From: Saccharothrix tamanrassetensis
GTDB taxonomy: Bacteria; Actinomycetota; Actinomycetes; Mycobacteriales; Pseudonocardiaceae
DNA length: 64,000 bases
Direction: 5' to 3'
Assembly: GCF_014203665.1 (NCBI RefSeq)
Contig: NZ_JACHJN010000007.1
Span: forward strand, 312,059-376,058
In this document: positions 34,032 to 42,114 of the stretch, one piece after another
Numbering within the stretch: position 1 is the first letter of the stretch
How the letters are laid out: each line of letters begins with the position of its first letter
Translations under genes and position numbers: made by a program
The notes under the pieces: generated by a model
Told to the model about the DNA's origin: nothing
Database searches by the model: none
The model's input: only the letters and a program-made list of their open reading frames with translations

Positions 34032-34662
34032 GGACCACCACCAGTTCCTCCTGCTCCTGACCAGGCGCGAGGTAACCGTTGTCCCGCAACCACTTCGCCC
34101 GCCCGCGCAGCACCGGTCCGAAAGGCACGGTCCGACGCGCGACGACAGAGGCCTTCAACCCACCGCCCCGCAACTGGTGCAGCGTGGCGTCCTCGTCGCA
34201 CAGTTGCGAGTGGACGATCAGCGCCATCCCCTTGTCCGCCAACAGCAAAGGGAGCACGGCGCACAACCGGTCCAGCACCGCACGCCCCCTCTCCCCCGCG
34301 TCCCAGGCCCGCGCGCGCCCCTTGGGCTCATACGACTCGCTCGGCACATAGGGCGGATTGGACAGCACGACGTCGAACCGCCGCTGCCCCACCAGATCCC
34401 CGAAGTCGGTCCGCAGCGCCCTGAGGGGCACCCGGCGAACCCACCCGTTGACCCGGGCCGCCGTCACCGCCCGCCGGCTGACGTCCACGGCGGTCACCTC
34501 GCCGGCACCCGCCAAGCCGGCCACCACACCCAACGCCCCGGTGCCCGTGCAGACGTCCAGGACGCTCGCACCCACCGGAACCCCCGCTTCGGCCAACGCC
34601 TCGGCGACCAGCCACGTGTCGTCCTGCGGGCGGTACACCCCAGGCGGTCTCCACAGCCACAT
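34015..34662 (-). CDS. HemK2/MTQ2-like N5-glutamine methyltransferase
   Basis: Class I SAM-dependent methyltransferase of about 215 residues. The SAM-binding loop is DVCTGTGALGVVAGLAG and the catalytic motif is NPPYVPSE, characteristic of protein glutamine or amide-N methyltransferases. The N-terminus MWLWRPPGVYRPQDDTW matches this family, so the ATG at 34662 is preferred over the one at 34707. Its 3' end overlaps the CDGSH gene. Confidence 0.85.
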   Translation of the reverse strand: MWLWRPPGVYRPQDDTWLVAEALAEAGVPVGASVLDVCTGTGALGVVAGLAGAGEVTAVDVSRRAVTAARVNGWVRRVPLRALRTDFGDLVGQRRFDVVLSNPPYVPSESYEPKGRARAWDAGERGRAVLDRLCAVLPLLLADKGMALIVHSQLCDEDATLHQLRGGGLKASVVARRTVPFGPVLRGRAKWLRDNGYLAPGQEQEELVVVRADVA

Positions 34663-34892
34663 GGGACCAAAATTCCCGGATATCGACCCGCCAAACGGCA
34701 AGTCCACGACGGACCGATCGGCGGTGTCCCGTTTCCCCCGTCAGGCGAGCCCCGGCGCCGACCACCGACCGACCGGCGGACCTCCCGTCCGCGACGTCCG
34801 CCGGCCCGTGGGTGCGGAGCGCCGACTGATCGACGTTTGCACGCTCCCACGGTTGGGCACCCGACAACGGTCCGCTGAGACGACCGGAAGGT

Positions 34893-36215
34893 ATGACGGT
34901 GTCACGGTCGGTAAGTGAAAACCTGTTGGCCGGGCGGTACCGGCTCTTGGAGCCGGTCGGGTCCGGTGGCATGGCCGAGGCTCGCCGCGCCTGGGACGTC
35001 CTCCTGCGGCGGCACGTCGCCGTCAAGCTGTTCCAGCCGCACTCCGACCCGGGCGCCGACCGGCGGTTCGACGACGAGGTGCGCGCCCTGGCCGGGCTCT
35101 GCCACCCGGGGCTGGTGTCCGTCTACGACGCCGACACCCACGACGGCACCCCGTTCGTGGTGCTGCAACTGGTCGAGGGCCGCACCCTGCGGGAGCGGAT
35201 CGCCCAGGCACCGTTGCCACTCGACCAGGTGCGCCACCTCGGGGCCGGACTGGCCGACGCACTGGAGCACGTGCACTCCCACCACCTGGTGCACCGCGAG
35301 GTCAACCCGTCGAACATCCTGCTCGACAGCGAGGACAACCCTTACCTCACCGACTTCGGCCTGTCCCGCCTCACCGGCGCGACGAAGCCGGCGCGGACCG
35401 ACCAACTGGTGGACGCAGCCTCCTACCTCGCCCCGGAGCAGGTGCAAGGCGAGGAGGTCGGCCACCAGGCCGACGTCTACGCCCTCGGCCTGGTCCTCCT
35501 GGAGTGCCTGACCGGGCGGCGCGAGTACCAGGGCGGCGACGTCGAAGCCGCGATCGCCCGGCTGCACCGTCCACCGGCCGTGCCGGAGGGCCTGCCCACC
35601 GACGTGGAGCGACTGCTGTCGCGGATGACGGCACTCGCACCGCACGACCGGCCCACGGCCCACGACTGCGCACAGGTCCTGCGGGTACCGACCTTCCGCC
35701 CCGGCGGCGCCGCCTCCCCGGCCAGGGACAAAGCGGCGGGCGCCGCCACCACGAAGGTCACGCCCCGTCCCGAGCCGCGCCCGACGTGGAAGACGCTCGT
35801 GGCCTCGGCAGGCGCGATGGTCGGCGCGTTCGCCATCACCGTGGCCGCGACCTCGGGCCAGCAACCGGCGGCCTCCGGACCCACCTCCCCCGCCACGTCC
35901 GGGTCCTCGGCACAGCCGGTCGCCTCCACGACGCAGACCTCGTCGGACGCACCACAGGACCGGGCCAGGCCCCAGCTCATCATCGGCAGCCCCCGACCGA
36001 CCGTCACACCGGAGGTCACGACGTCGGCGGCAACGCCTCCCTCCACGGCGCAACCCGCGACCGAGTCGAAACCCGAGACCACGACGGCTCCGGTCGTCAC
36101 CACCACCACCGAACCGCAGCCGTCGACGTCGGTGACGCCGACTTCGGAGCCGTCGACGACCAGCCCCGAACCCAGCGAGCCGACTGCGCCCACCGAGGAC
36201 GCCGGCAAGCCTTGA
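34893..36215 (+). CDS. Ser/Thr kinase-like membrane protein with altered catalytic loop (HRE)
   Basis: 440 residues. The kinase domain has an intact glycine loop (VGSGGMAEAR), Lys45 (HVAVKLF) and DFG (Asp154), but the catalytic loop reads HREVNPSN: Glu136 replaces the catalytic Asp and Asn138 the Lys. Activity is therefore doubtful, and it may be a pseudokinase or a slow kinase. After the kinase domain (about 15-265) comes a basic linker, one transmembrane helix (about 300-320) and a Ser/Thr/Pro-rich extracellular tail of about 110 residues without a folded sensor domain. GGAAGG precedes the ATG. Confidence 0.88.
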   Translation: MTVSRSVSENLLAGRYRLLEPVGSGGMAEARRAWDVLLRRHVAVKLFQPHSDPGADRRFDDEVRALAGLCHPGLVSVYDADTHDGTPFVVLQLVEGRTLRERIAQAPLPLDQVRHLGAGLADALEHVHSHHLVHREVNPSNILLDSEDNPYLTDFGLSRLTGATKPARTDQLVDAASYLAPEQVQGEEVGHQADVYALGLVLLECLTGRREYQGGDVEAAIARLHRPPAVPEGLPTDVERLLSRMTALAPHDRPTAHDCAQVLRVPTFRPGGAASPARDKAAGAATTKVTPRPEPRPTWKTLVASAGAMVGAFAITVAATSGQQPAASGPTSPATSGSSAQPVASTTQTSSDAPQDRARPQLIIGSPRPTVTPEVTTSAATPPSTAQPATESKPETTTAPVVTTTTEPQPSTSVTPTSEPSTTSPEPSEPTAPTEDAGKP

Positions 36216-36342
36216 CCGGGCCGTACCACCCGGACAGCCACAGCCGTCACGGTCTTCGCGGTCGGGCAGTCACTACCCGCTCGCAAAGCTGACCGGCGGT
36301 AACGGATTAAGCCATTCGGCCCAGAGCCGGGTGTAAAATAGG

Positions 36343-36370
36343 GGTCCGCGGACCGAAATGGGAACCATTT
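36343..36370. promoter_or_regulatory. Candidate operator region upstream of the desaturase
   Basis: GGTCCGCGGACC (36343-36354) is a perfect 12-bp palindrome, followed by AAATGG/CCATTT inverted arms (36356-36361 and 36365-36370). GCGGACCGA recurs near 36376. A TAAAAT hexamer at 36334-36339 just upstream could be a -10 element. The rest of 36216-36522 holds no gene. Control of desaturase expression by a dimeric regulator is a reasonable guess. Confidence 0.4.
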
Positions 36371-36522
36371 GGACGCGGACCGAGTTGTACTGACGACCTC
36401 AAATCTGTTCGCAGTGCATGACGCGACGAGCCGATGTCCGACCTCCGACCGGCAGAAGTCAGGCCTGCGTCTTCCGAGCAGTCCTGCCGTCTCGGTCCGA
36501 AGGCGGCCCAGAAAGTAGACAC

Positions 36523-37575
36523 ATGACCTCATCGCCCTTGTCCGCCACGCGTCCTCCCGACGTCCGGCGCGGCAGCGACTTCGCCCGCCTGACCAGAGAG
36601 GTCAAGGACGCCGGACTGCTGGACCGGCGGCGTGGGTACTACGCCCTGCGCATGGCGATCAACGTGCTCCTGCTCGCGGCGGGCGCCCTGACGTTCGTGG
36701 TGCTGGGCGAGTCGTGGTGGCAGGTGCTGACCGCGGTGTTCTTCGCCTTCGTGTTCACCCAGTTCGCGTTCATCGGCCACGACGCCGGGCACCGGCAGAT
36801 CTTCCGCAGCCACCGGCACAACGACCTGGTCGGGCACCTGCACGGCGGGATCACCGGGATCAGCTACCAGTGGTGGGTCGGCAAGCACAACCGCCACCAC
36901 GCCAACCCCAACCACGAGGACCACGACCCGGACATCGAGATCCACGCCATCGCCTTCAGCCGCGACCAGGCGGACTCCAAGCAGGGCCTGTACCGGTGGA
37001 TCACCAAGTACCAGGCGTTCCTGTTCTTCCCGCTGCTGCTGGCCGAGGCCATCGTGCTGCGGATCTCCGGCCTGCAGGCACTGTGGCGCCGTGAGCTGGT
37101 GAAGCCCTGGCGGGAAGCCGCCCTGCAGATCCTCCCCGCCGCCGCTTACCTCGCCGCGGTGTTCCTGGTGCTGTCCCCGTTGCAGGCGGTCGTGTTCATC
37201 GCGGTGCACCAGGGCCTGATGGGCGTCTACCTCGGTTGCTCCTTCGCCCCGAACCACAAGGGCATGCCCATCATCGCCCCCGGCGAGCGGTTGGACCACC
37301 TCCGCAAACAGGTCCTCACCTCGCGCAACGTCACCGGCGGGCGATGGGTCGACGCCCTGCTCGGCGGCCTGAACCACCAGGTCGAGCACCACCTGTTCCC
37401 GCACATGCCCCGCCCGAACCTGCGTCGCGCGCAGCCCATCGTCGAAGACTTCTGCGCCCGGCACGGCATCCCCTACAGCAAGGCGGGCCTGCGCTCCTCC
37501 TACGCCCAGGTCCTGCGCCACCTGCACGACGCGGGCGCATCCCTGCGCCACGCCACCCCGGCCCCACAGGCATAA
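36523..37575 (+). CDS. Membrane fatty acid (acyl-CoA/acyl-lipid) desaturase
   Basis: Introduces a double bond into membrane acyl chains using a di-iron centre. The three histidine boxes are HDAGH (86-90), HNRHH (122-126) and HQVEHH (285-290); the third has the acyl-lipid or front-end-type HxxxHH form. Four or so membrane helices separate boxes one-two from three. 350 residues from the ATG at 36523. Such enzymes adjust membrane fluidity, often in the cold. No ferredoxin or reductase is adjacent. Confidence 0.93.
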   Translation: MTSSPLSATRPPDVRRGSDFARLTREVKDAGLLDRRRGYYALRMAINVLLLAAGALTFVVLGESWWQVLTAVFFAFVFTQFAFIGHDAGHRQIFRSHRHNDLVGHLHGGITGISYQWWVGKHNRHHANPNHEDHDPDIEIHAIAFSRDQADSKQGLYRWITKYQAFLFFPLLLAEAIVLRISGLQALWRRELVKPWREAALQILPAAAYLAAVFLVLSPLQAVVFIAVHQGLMGVYLGCSFAPNHKGMPIIAPGERLDHLRKQVLTSRNVTGGRWVDALLGGLNHQVEHHLFPHMPRPNLRRAQPIVEDFCARHGIPYSKAGLRSSYAQVLRHLHDAGASLRHATPAPQA

Positions 37576-38044
37576 GCACGCAGGACGTGCGGCGAACCCC
37601 GGCGGCGTTGCGACCGGGTGAACGCGCCGCTGGTCGGCACCGGGAAGCGACCGGGTTGTAGAGCCCCGGACGCTTCCCGGCACTGCTTCGACCCGACGGG
37701 TCGGGCGCGTGTCCAGGGCCGGGATCCGGCCAGGTGCTCAAACCCCGGGAAGACCTTCACCACTCCCGCCGCGGCTCCGGACCAGCGTGCCCGGCACCGA
37801 TCGCGCCGGCGCCGACGGGCTCTTGATCGCCACGTTCTCCCCCGCCGGTCCTGCACGTGCGAGTGGCCGAGCACGGGTTTCGGCTCGTTCGGAAAGATCA
37901 CCTTCACCGACCGTTATCCGTGCTGGTGACGCGGGCGGCGCGGGCCCCTCGATTACCTCGTTCGGTCCATTGCCGGTCGGCCGGCAGCGTGGAAGCATCG
38001 GCTGCGTACCGGTCAATTGTACTATTCGGACAATGGGGGTGGAA
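37576..38044. other. Intergenic region and probable promoter zone of the 38-42 kb operon
   Basis: No gene is supported in these 469 bases. Composition becomes AT-richer toward the end (CAATTGTACTATTC at about 38014-38027), as expected for a promoter serving the downstream operon. GGGGGTGG at 38035-38042 precedes the small ATG at 38045. Confidence 0.5.
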
Positions 38045-38098
38045 ATGCGCATCAAGCGTCGTGCCAAGGTAACGGCCCTGTCGGCCGTGCACCTCTGA
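38045..38098 (+). CDS. Possible 17-residue peptide (leader or precursor)
   Basis: ATG at 38045 with GGGGGTGG upstream opens a frame reading MRIKRRAKVTALSAVHL, stop at 38096-38098. A basic N-terminus precedes a small, neutral C-terminus ending in Ala-Val-His-Leu. It is the only open frame between the promoter-like region and the two RRE-bearing enzymes, and is followed by two stem-loops. It may be a RiPP-like precursor, a regulatory leader peptide, or chance. The ribosome-binding-site quality and position are the only evidence. Confidence 0.35.
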   Translation: MRIKRRAKVTALSAVHL

Positions 38099-38109
38099 GC
38101 GAACGTTTC

Positions 38110-38126
38110 CGTCTCACGCCGAGACG
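38110..38126 (+). other. Small hairpin 1 between peptide frame and HDO gene
   Basis: CGTCTC (38110-38115), five-base loop, GAGACG (38121-38126). It lies 11 bases after the stop of the 17-codon frame and six bases before a larger hairpin. Confidence 0.5.
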
Positions 38127-38131
38127 AATGA

Positions 38132-38169
38132 GCGGTAACCGGCGTCGATCAGTCGGTGCCGGTTACCGC
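38132..38169 (+). promoter_or_regulatory. Perfect 12-bp inverted repeat before HDO gene 1 (attenuator, terminator or operator)
   Basis: GCGGTAACCGGC (38132-38143) and GCCGGTTACCGC (38158-38169) are exact inverted repeats separated by 14 bases. They lie between the small peptide frame and the first enzyme gene (start 38196). No T tract follows. Such a structure may limit read-through so the upstream peptide is made in excess, or may bind a dimeric regulator. Confidence 0.7.
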
Positions 38170-38195
38170 GACAACTCTCGAATTGGGGGATTGTG

Positions 38196-39215
38196 GTGAC
38201 GGACAGTTTTGTTCCGAGCAAACCTCGACTGCGCGCGGAACTGCGGGTCAGTGCCGCCGGAGCGGCCGAACTGCACACCTCGGGCGGTGTCCTGGACGTC
38301 GAGCCGCCCGACGGGATGACGCAGGACGACTTCGTCCGGCTGCTCAGCCACCTCGACGGCAGCACTACCGTCGAGACGCTGGCCAGCGAGAACGGCATCG
38401 AGGACAGCCTCGTCCGGGAGGTCGTCGCACCGGCGGTGGTGTGGGGGCTGGTCGACGACGGCGCGGTGCCGCGCGCGTCCTCCGGCCTCGCCGTGCTCTC
38501 CCGGCTGGAGGAGGTCTTCAACCGCCAACTGGAGGACCTCATTTTCTCCGGGCCTTTCTGGCAGGCCGTGCTGGAGCGGCCGGAGACCGTCCACCACAAC
38601 GTCTTCTACGGTTTCGGACTGGAGAACTGGTTCTTCCTGTTCCGGGAGAACGAGTTCGACGCGGCCGTTCTCGCGCTGGCCGAGAACGCCGAGATGCGCG
38701 CCATGCTGAACGGCTTCTACCACGAGGAGCACCGGCACGACGACATCGTCGTGCGGGCCTTCCGGCCGCTCGGCGTCGGCAAGGACGATCTTTTGCGCGC
38801 CCGGCCGCTGCCGACCACTTCGGGACTCATCAAACTGTTGTCCTGGTGGGCGCGGACCGACCCGATGTTCTTCCTGGCCACCATCGGCATCCTCGAAGGT
38901 CGACTCGATTCCGACACGGTCGGTGCCAACGGTCAGATCGCCTACGACTCGTTCCTGTCCGCCTGCGACCGGGTCGGCGTGGACGCGGACTTCGTCGGTC
39001 CCATGCGCGAGCACGCCCGGGTCAACGCGGGCCACGACCACGCCTCGGTCAGCCGTGAGCTGTTCGCGCTCGTGCCCGGCGTCGACGAGGACACCGAACG
39101 GCGCTGGATCGCCAAGACGCACCTGTTCATGGAGGCCTACGCCGAGTTCTTCAACGGCATCCTCGACTACTACGCCGACCCCCGACGTCCGCTGCTGCGC
39201 AGCGTCGAGTTCTGA
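38196..39215 (+). CDS. RRE-like domain fused to haem-oxygenase-fold oxidase (HDO 1)
   Basis: 339 residues. The first about 85 residues look like a PqqD/RiPP-recognition-element winged helix (KPRLRAELRVSAAG, then LLSHLDGSTTVETLA and VVWGLVDDG). The remainder is an all-helical iron-enzyme fold with likely metal ligands Glu178 and His181 (EExxHD region), Glu234 (ATIGILE) and His273/His282 (H-x3-N-x4-H). It shares LLRARPLPTTSG with its paralogue downstream. GGGGGA at 38185-38190 favours the GTG at 38196 over 38193. A role in oxidising a peptide-bound or free residue is inferred; the substrate is unknown. Confidence 0.75.
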   Translation: MTDSFVPSKPRLRAELRVSAAGAAELHTSGGVLDVEPPDGMTQDDFVRLLSHLDGSTTVETLASENGIEDSLVREVVAPAVVWGLVDDGAVPRASSGLAVLSRLEEVFNRQLEDLIFSGPFWQAVLERPETVHHNVFYGFGLENWFFLFRENEFDAAVLALAENAEMRAMLNGFYHEEHRHDDIVVRAFRPLGVGKDDLLRARPLPTTSGLIKLLSWWARTDPMFFLATIGILEGRLDSDTVGANGQIAYDSFLSACDRVGVDADFVGPMREHARVNAGHDHASVSRELFALVPGVDEDTERRWIAKTHLFMEAYAEFFNGILDYYADPRRPLLRSVEF

Positions 39216-39227
39216 GCTGGAGGCACG

Positions 39228-40283
39228 ATGAGCACCCTGGTCGGCTTCCGGCGGCCCTCGCTGCGCGAAGGCGTCACCCGGACGCGCACGCCGGACAACG
39301 GCACGGAGTTCAGCTACCTGGACGGCCGCAGGTTCGTCGAGTTCGAGTTCGACCCGGACCGCGCGGACCGGTTCCACGAGTTCATCGACGCGCTGGCGAG
39401 CGGCGAGCTCGGCGCGTCGGACCTCGCGGCGGCGTTCCCCGGCACGCCGGAGGAGTACGCCGAGATGCTCGAAGCGCTCGACGAGCAGGGCATGATCGTC
39501 GAAGCCGAGCAGACCGCGGAAGCGGGCATGAGCGGCATCACCGCGTACGCGACCCTGCGGCGGCACGCCGAGGAGGTGCGCGCCACCGTGCACAGCCCGC
39601 TGATCAAGGCGCTGGTCGACGGCACCGTGACGCGCGACCAGCTCATCGGCTACGCCATCGAGTACTGGCACGTCACGCACCTGTGCCCGCGTGCGCTGGC
39701 CCCCGTCCTGGCCCGCGACGACCTCGGCATCGAGGTGTGGACCAAGCTCATGGACTTCTACCAGAGCGAGCGCAACCACGACCGCATGATGGAGAAGTCA
39801 CTGTCGGCGGTGGGGATCACCCGGGCGCAGCTGCTGCGCACGCAGCCGTTGCCGGCGACCGCCGCCGTCATGGCCTCGCTCGGCGTCTACGCGTACAACT
39901 TCCCGGTCGCGCTGATCGCGACGCTGTTCCCCATGGAGGAGCCCGAACTGGACTTCCTGGACCTGTTCCGGGAGCGGTGCGCGGAACTCGACCTGCCCGA
40001 GGGGTTCGTCAAGCCCATCGTGGCCCACTCCGACGTCAACGAGGACGAGGCCCACGACGCGGTGTCGCTGGACCTGCTCGCGGAAATCCCGTACCTCGGC
40101 ACGGAGACCGTGCGCGAGTGCGCCAAGGCCGTCGCCGACGTGATCGAGCAGCGCGCCCGGATCGACGCCCAGATCATCTCCTGGTACGGCAACGGCGGAG
40201 GTGTCCGGGACCTCGCGTCCGCGGAGTACCCGACGGCCGCCGGAAAGGCACTCACTTGCGCCCCGCTGACGTTGCCGGCATAG
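39228..40283 (+). CDS. RRE-like domain fused to haem-oxygenase-fold oxidase (HDO 2)
   Basis: 351 residues and paralogous to HDO 1. The N-terminal about 90 residues resemble the leader-binding domain of TOMM/PqqD proteins (FRRPSLREGVTRTRT, then a winged-helix end LDEQGMIVE). The helical oxidase core keeps Glu181 and His184 (SERNHD), Glu237/Glu238 (ATLFPMEE) and His267/His276 (H-x3-N-x4-H), the same set as HDO 1, so both should bind metal. LLRTQPLPATAA aligns with the equivalent in HDO 1. GGAGG precedes the ATG; only 12 bases separate the two genes, and the transporter gene starts inside this one. Confidence 0.75.
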   Translation: MSTLVGFRRPSLREGVTRTRTPDNGTEFSYLDGRRFVEFEFDPDRADRFHEFIDALASGELGASDLAAAFPGTPEEYAEMLEALDEQGMIVEAEQTAEAGMSGITAYATLRRHAEEVRATVHSPLIKALVDGTVTRDQLIGYAIEYWHVTHLCPRALAPVLARDDLGIEVWTKLMDFYQSERNHDRMMEKSLSAVGITRAQLLRTQPLPATAAVMASLGVYAYNFPVALIATLFPMEEPELDFLDLFRERCAELDLPEGFVKPIVAHSDVNEDEAHDAVSLDLLAEIPYLGTETVRECAKAVADVIEQRARIDAQIISWYGNGGGVRDLASAEYPTAAGKALTCAPLTLPA

Positions 40284-41161
40284 CTGTTCTCGCCACGGTC
40301 TGGGGCACCAACTTCCTCCTGGTGGAGGAAGCCCTGGAGGGCCTCAACCCGACCCAGATCGTGGCGATCCGGTTGGCGCTGGGCGGGATCGCACTGCTCC
40401 TGCTGGTCCGGGCGACCCGCACGGCGTTGCCGGGCAAGGGGTCGACCTGGGTGAAGCTGGCCGGCATGGGGTTGCTCGGCCAGGCCATCCCGTGGCTGCT
40501 GTTCGCCTCGGGCCAGGAGGAGGTGACCAGCGCGCTGGCCGGCCTGTACACCGGGCTGACGCCGCTGCTGACCATCCCCGTGGCGTGGCTGTTCCTGCGG
40601 GAACGGCCCAGCACGGCGGCGATCTGCGCCTGCCTGGTCGGGTTCGCGGGGCTCGCGGTCGTGCTGGCACCGTGGAGCGGCGGCGGTGACGTGTCGCTGC
40701 GCGGGCAGCTGCTGTGCCTGGGCGGTGCCGCGTGCTACGCCGTCGCCTACAGCTACGCGGGCCGGATGATGAAGACGGTGGACGACACGAAGCTGTCGCT
40801 GGCCGCGTCGCAGGCGTTGACGGCCACCGTGATCATGGTGCCGGTGAGCAGCGGGCAGCTCGTCGAACCGGCCACGGCGACGTGGCTGATCGTGGTCTGC
40901 CTGGCGCTGCTCGGCCTCGGCACGGCGGTGGCCTTCGTGGTCAACTACTGGCTGATCGCCCGGGTCGGCCCGGTGTCGGCCTCGCTGGCGTTCTACCTGA
41001 TCCCGATCGTCGCGGTGGTGGCGGGCATGGTCGTGCGCGGCGAACGGCTGCACCCCAACGAGGTCGTCGGCTCGGTGCTGATCCTCGCCGCGCTGGCCGC
41101 CCTCTACCTGTGGGAGCGCGCGCGGGACAAGCGCACGCCGGTCGCGGCGGAGGCGCACTGA
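40256..41161 (+). CDS. EamA/DMT-family transporter
   Basis: 301 residues with ten membrane helices in two EamA halves (FLLVEEALEGLNPTQIVAIR in the first; GTAVAFVVNYWLIARVGP in the second). The TTG at 40256 is chosen because AAAGG lies eight bases before it and the first helix follows at once. It overlaps HDO 2 by 28 bases, so is translationally linked. In this setting it is likely the exporter of the cluster's product, though the family also includes importers. Confidence 0.85.
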   Translation: MRPADVAGIAVLATVWGTNFLLVEEALEGLNPTQIVAIRLALGGIALLLLVRATRTALPGKGSTWVKLAGMGLLGQAIPWLLFASGQEEVTSALAGLYTGLTPLLTIPVAWLFLRERPSTAAICACLVGFAGLAVVLAPWSGGGDVSLRGQLLCLGGAACYAVAYSYAGRMMKTVDDTKLSLAASQALTATVIMVPVSSGQLVEPATATWLIVVCLALLGLGTAVAFVVNYWLIARVGPVSASLAFYLIPIVAVVAGMVVRGERLHPNEVVGSVLILAALAALYLWERARDKRTPVAAEAH

Positions 41162-41162
41162 C

Positions 41163-42059
41163 GTGGAGATCCGTGACGACCACGGCCTGGCGGTGGCCAT
41201 CGCGTCGGTGGACGAGGCCTTGGGCGGCTCGTTCCCGGACGTCACCGTCGTCCGCGTCCCCGATCCGCCGAGGGACAGCTGGGAAGCCCTGGCACAGCGG
41301 GGGTTCCTGCGCAAACCCGCGTGGCTGACGTGGCTCTCGCCGACGTGCGGCAGTGACGCGGAGTGGCTCGCGCAGCTCACCCGCAGCGCCCGGAACAACA
41401 TGCGCGGCGCACGTCGTCGCGTGGCCGCAGACCTGAGGGTGGACGTGCGGCAGCCGGTGACACCGGAGCTGCTGGACGACTTCCTCGTGCTGTACGAGGC
41501 GATGGTCGCGACGATGCCGCACGGCGTGACGTTCGCCAGTTCGCTGCGGGACGCGGTGCTCGCCGACGAACGCCACTTCGCCGTCTACGCGGTCGGGGCG
41601 GACGGCCTGGCCGGGTGCGTGCTGTGCCGGGAGGACGCCGACAGCGGGCGCCTGCTCGTGCGGTTCTCCGCGTTCGCGCCGCGGTGGCGGCAGGTCGGGC
41701 TGGCGCGGGTGCTGTACGCGGAGGCGGTGGGAGCCGCGCGGGAGAAGGGCTACCGGCAGGTCACGTTGGGCAACGACCCCAACCTGTACGGGCACATCGC
41801 GCAGCCGGGGCTGTTCGCGTTCAAGGCGGGCCTGGGGTTCACGCCCGTGCCCGCGCCGCCGTTCGGGGTGACCGCGTGGCGGGACGAGGCCGATCTGGTG
41901 CGATCGTTGACCGGGCTCGGTGACCTCGCGCTGGTGCTGAGCTACACCGACGCCGCTTCGGACGCGTTCCGGCTGGACGTGCACAGCCGGGACCGGGTGG
42001 ACCTCACCGCCTACACCCGGCCGTTCGTGGTCGAGACGCGGTGGCACTCGTTGAGCTGA
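41163..42059 (+). CDS. FemAB/GNAT-like N-acyltransferase
   Basis: 298 residues. The second half has a GNAT acetyl-CoA-type core (FSAFAPRWRQVGLARVLYAEA, then QVTLGNDPNLYGHI), and the whole recalls FemAB-type proteins with duplicated GNAT folds (TRSARNNMRGARRRVA). It starts one base after the transporter stop, so belongs to the same operon. Likely acylates the cluster's product or a precursor, perhaps for self-protection; unproven. Confidence 0.75.
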   Translation: MEIRDDHGLAVAIASVDEALGGSFPDVTVVRVPDPPRDSWEALAQRGFLRKPAWLTWLSPTCGSDAEWLAQLTRSARNNMRGARRRVAADLRVDVRQPVTPELLDDFLVLYEAMVATMPHGVTFASSLRDAVLADERHFAVYAVGADGLAGCVLCREDADSGRLLVRFSAFAPRWRQVGLARVLYAEAVGAAREKGYRQVTLGNDPNLYGHIAQPGLFAFKAGLGFTPVPAPPFGVTAWRDEADLVRSLTGLGDLALVLSYTDAASDAFRLDVHSRDRVDLTAYTRPFVVETRWHSLS

Positions 42060-42114
42060 ACCGAGGCATCCCGCCGGGTGGATCCGCAGCCGGGCCCGGC
42101 GCGGCCGGCGCCGT

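Noticed and set aside
38196-40283. PQQ biosynthesis genes (pqqC/pqqD)
   Set aside because: No PqqA-like peptide with Glu-x3-Tyr, no PqqB or radical-SAM PqqE nearby, and the RRE-like part is N-terminal in both proteins rather than a separate or C-terminal PqqD.
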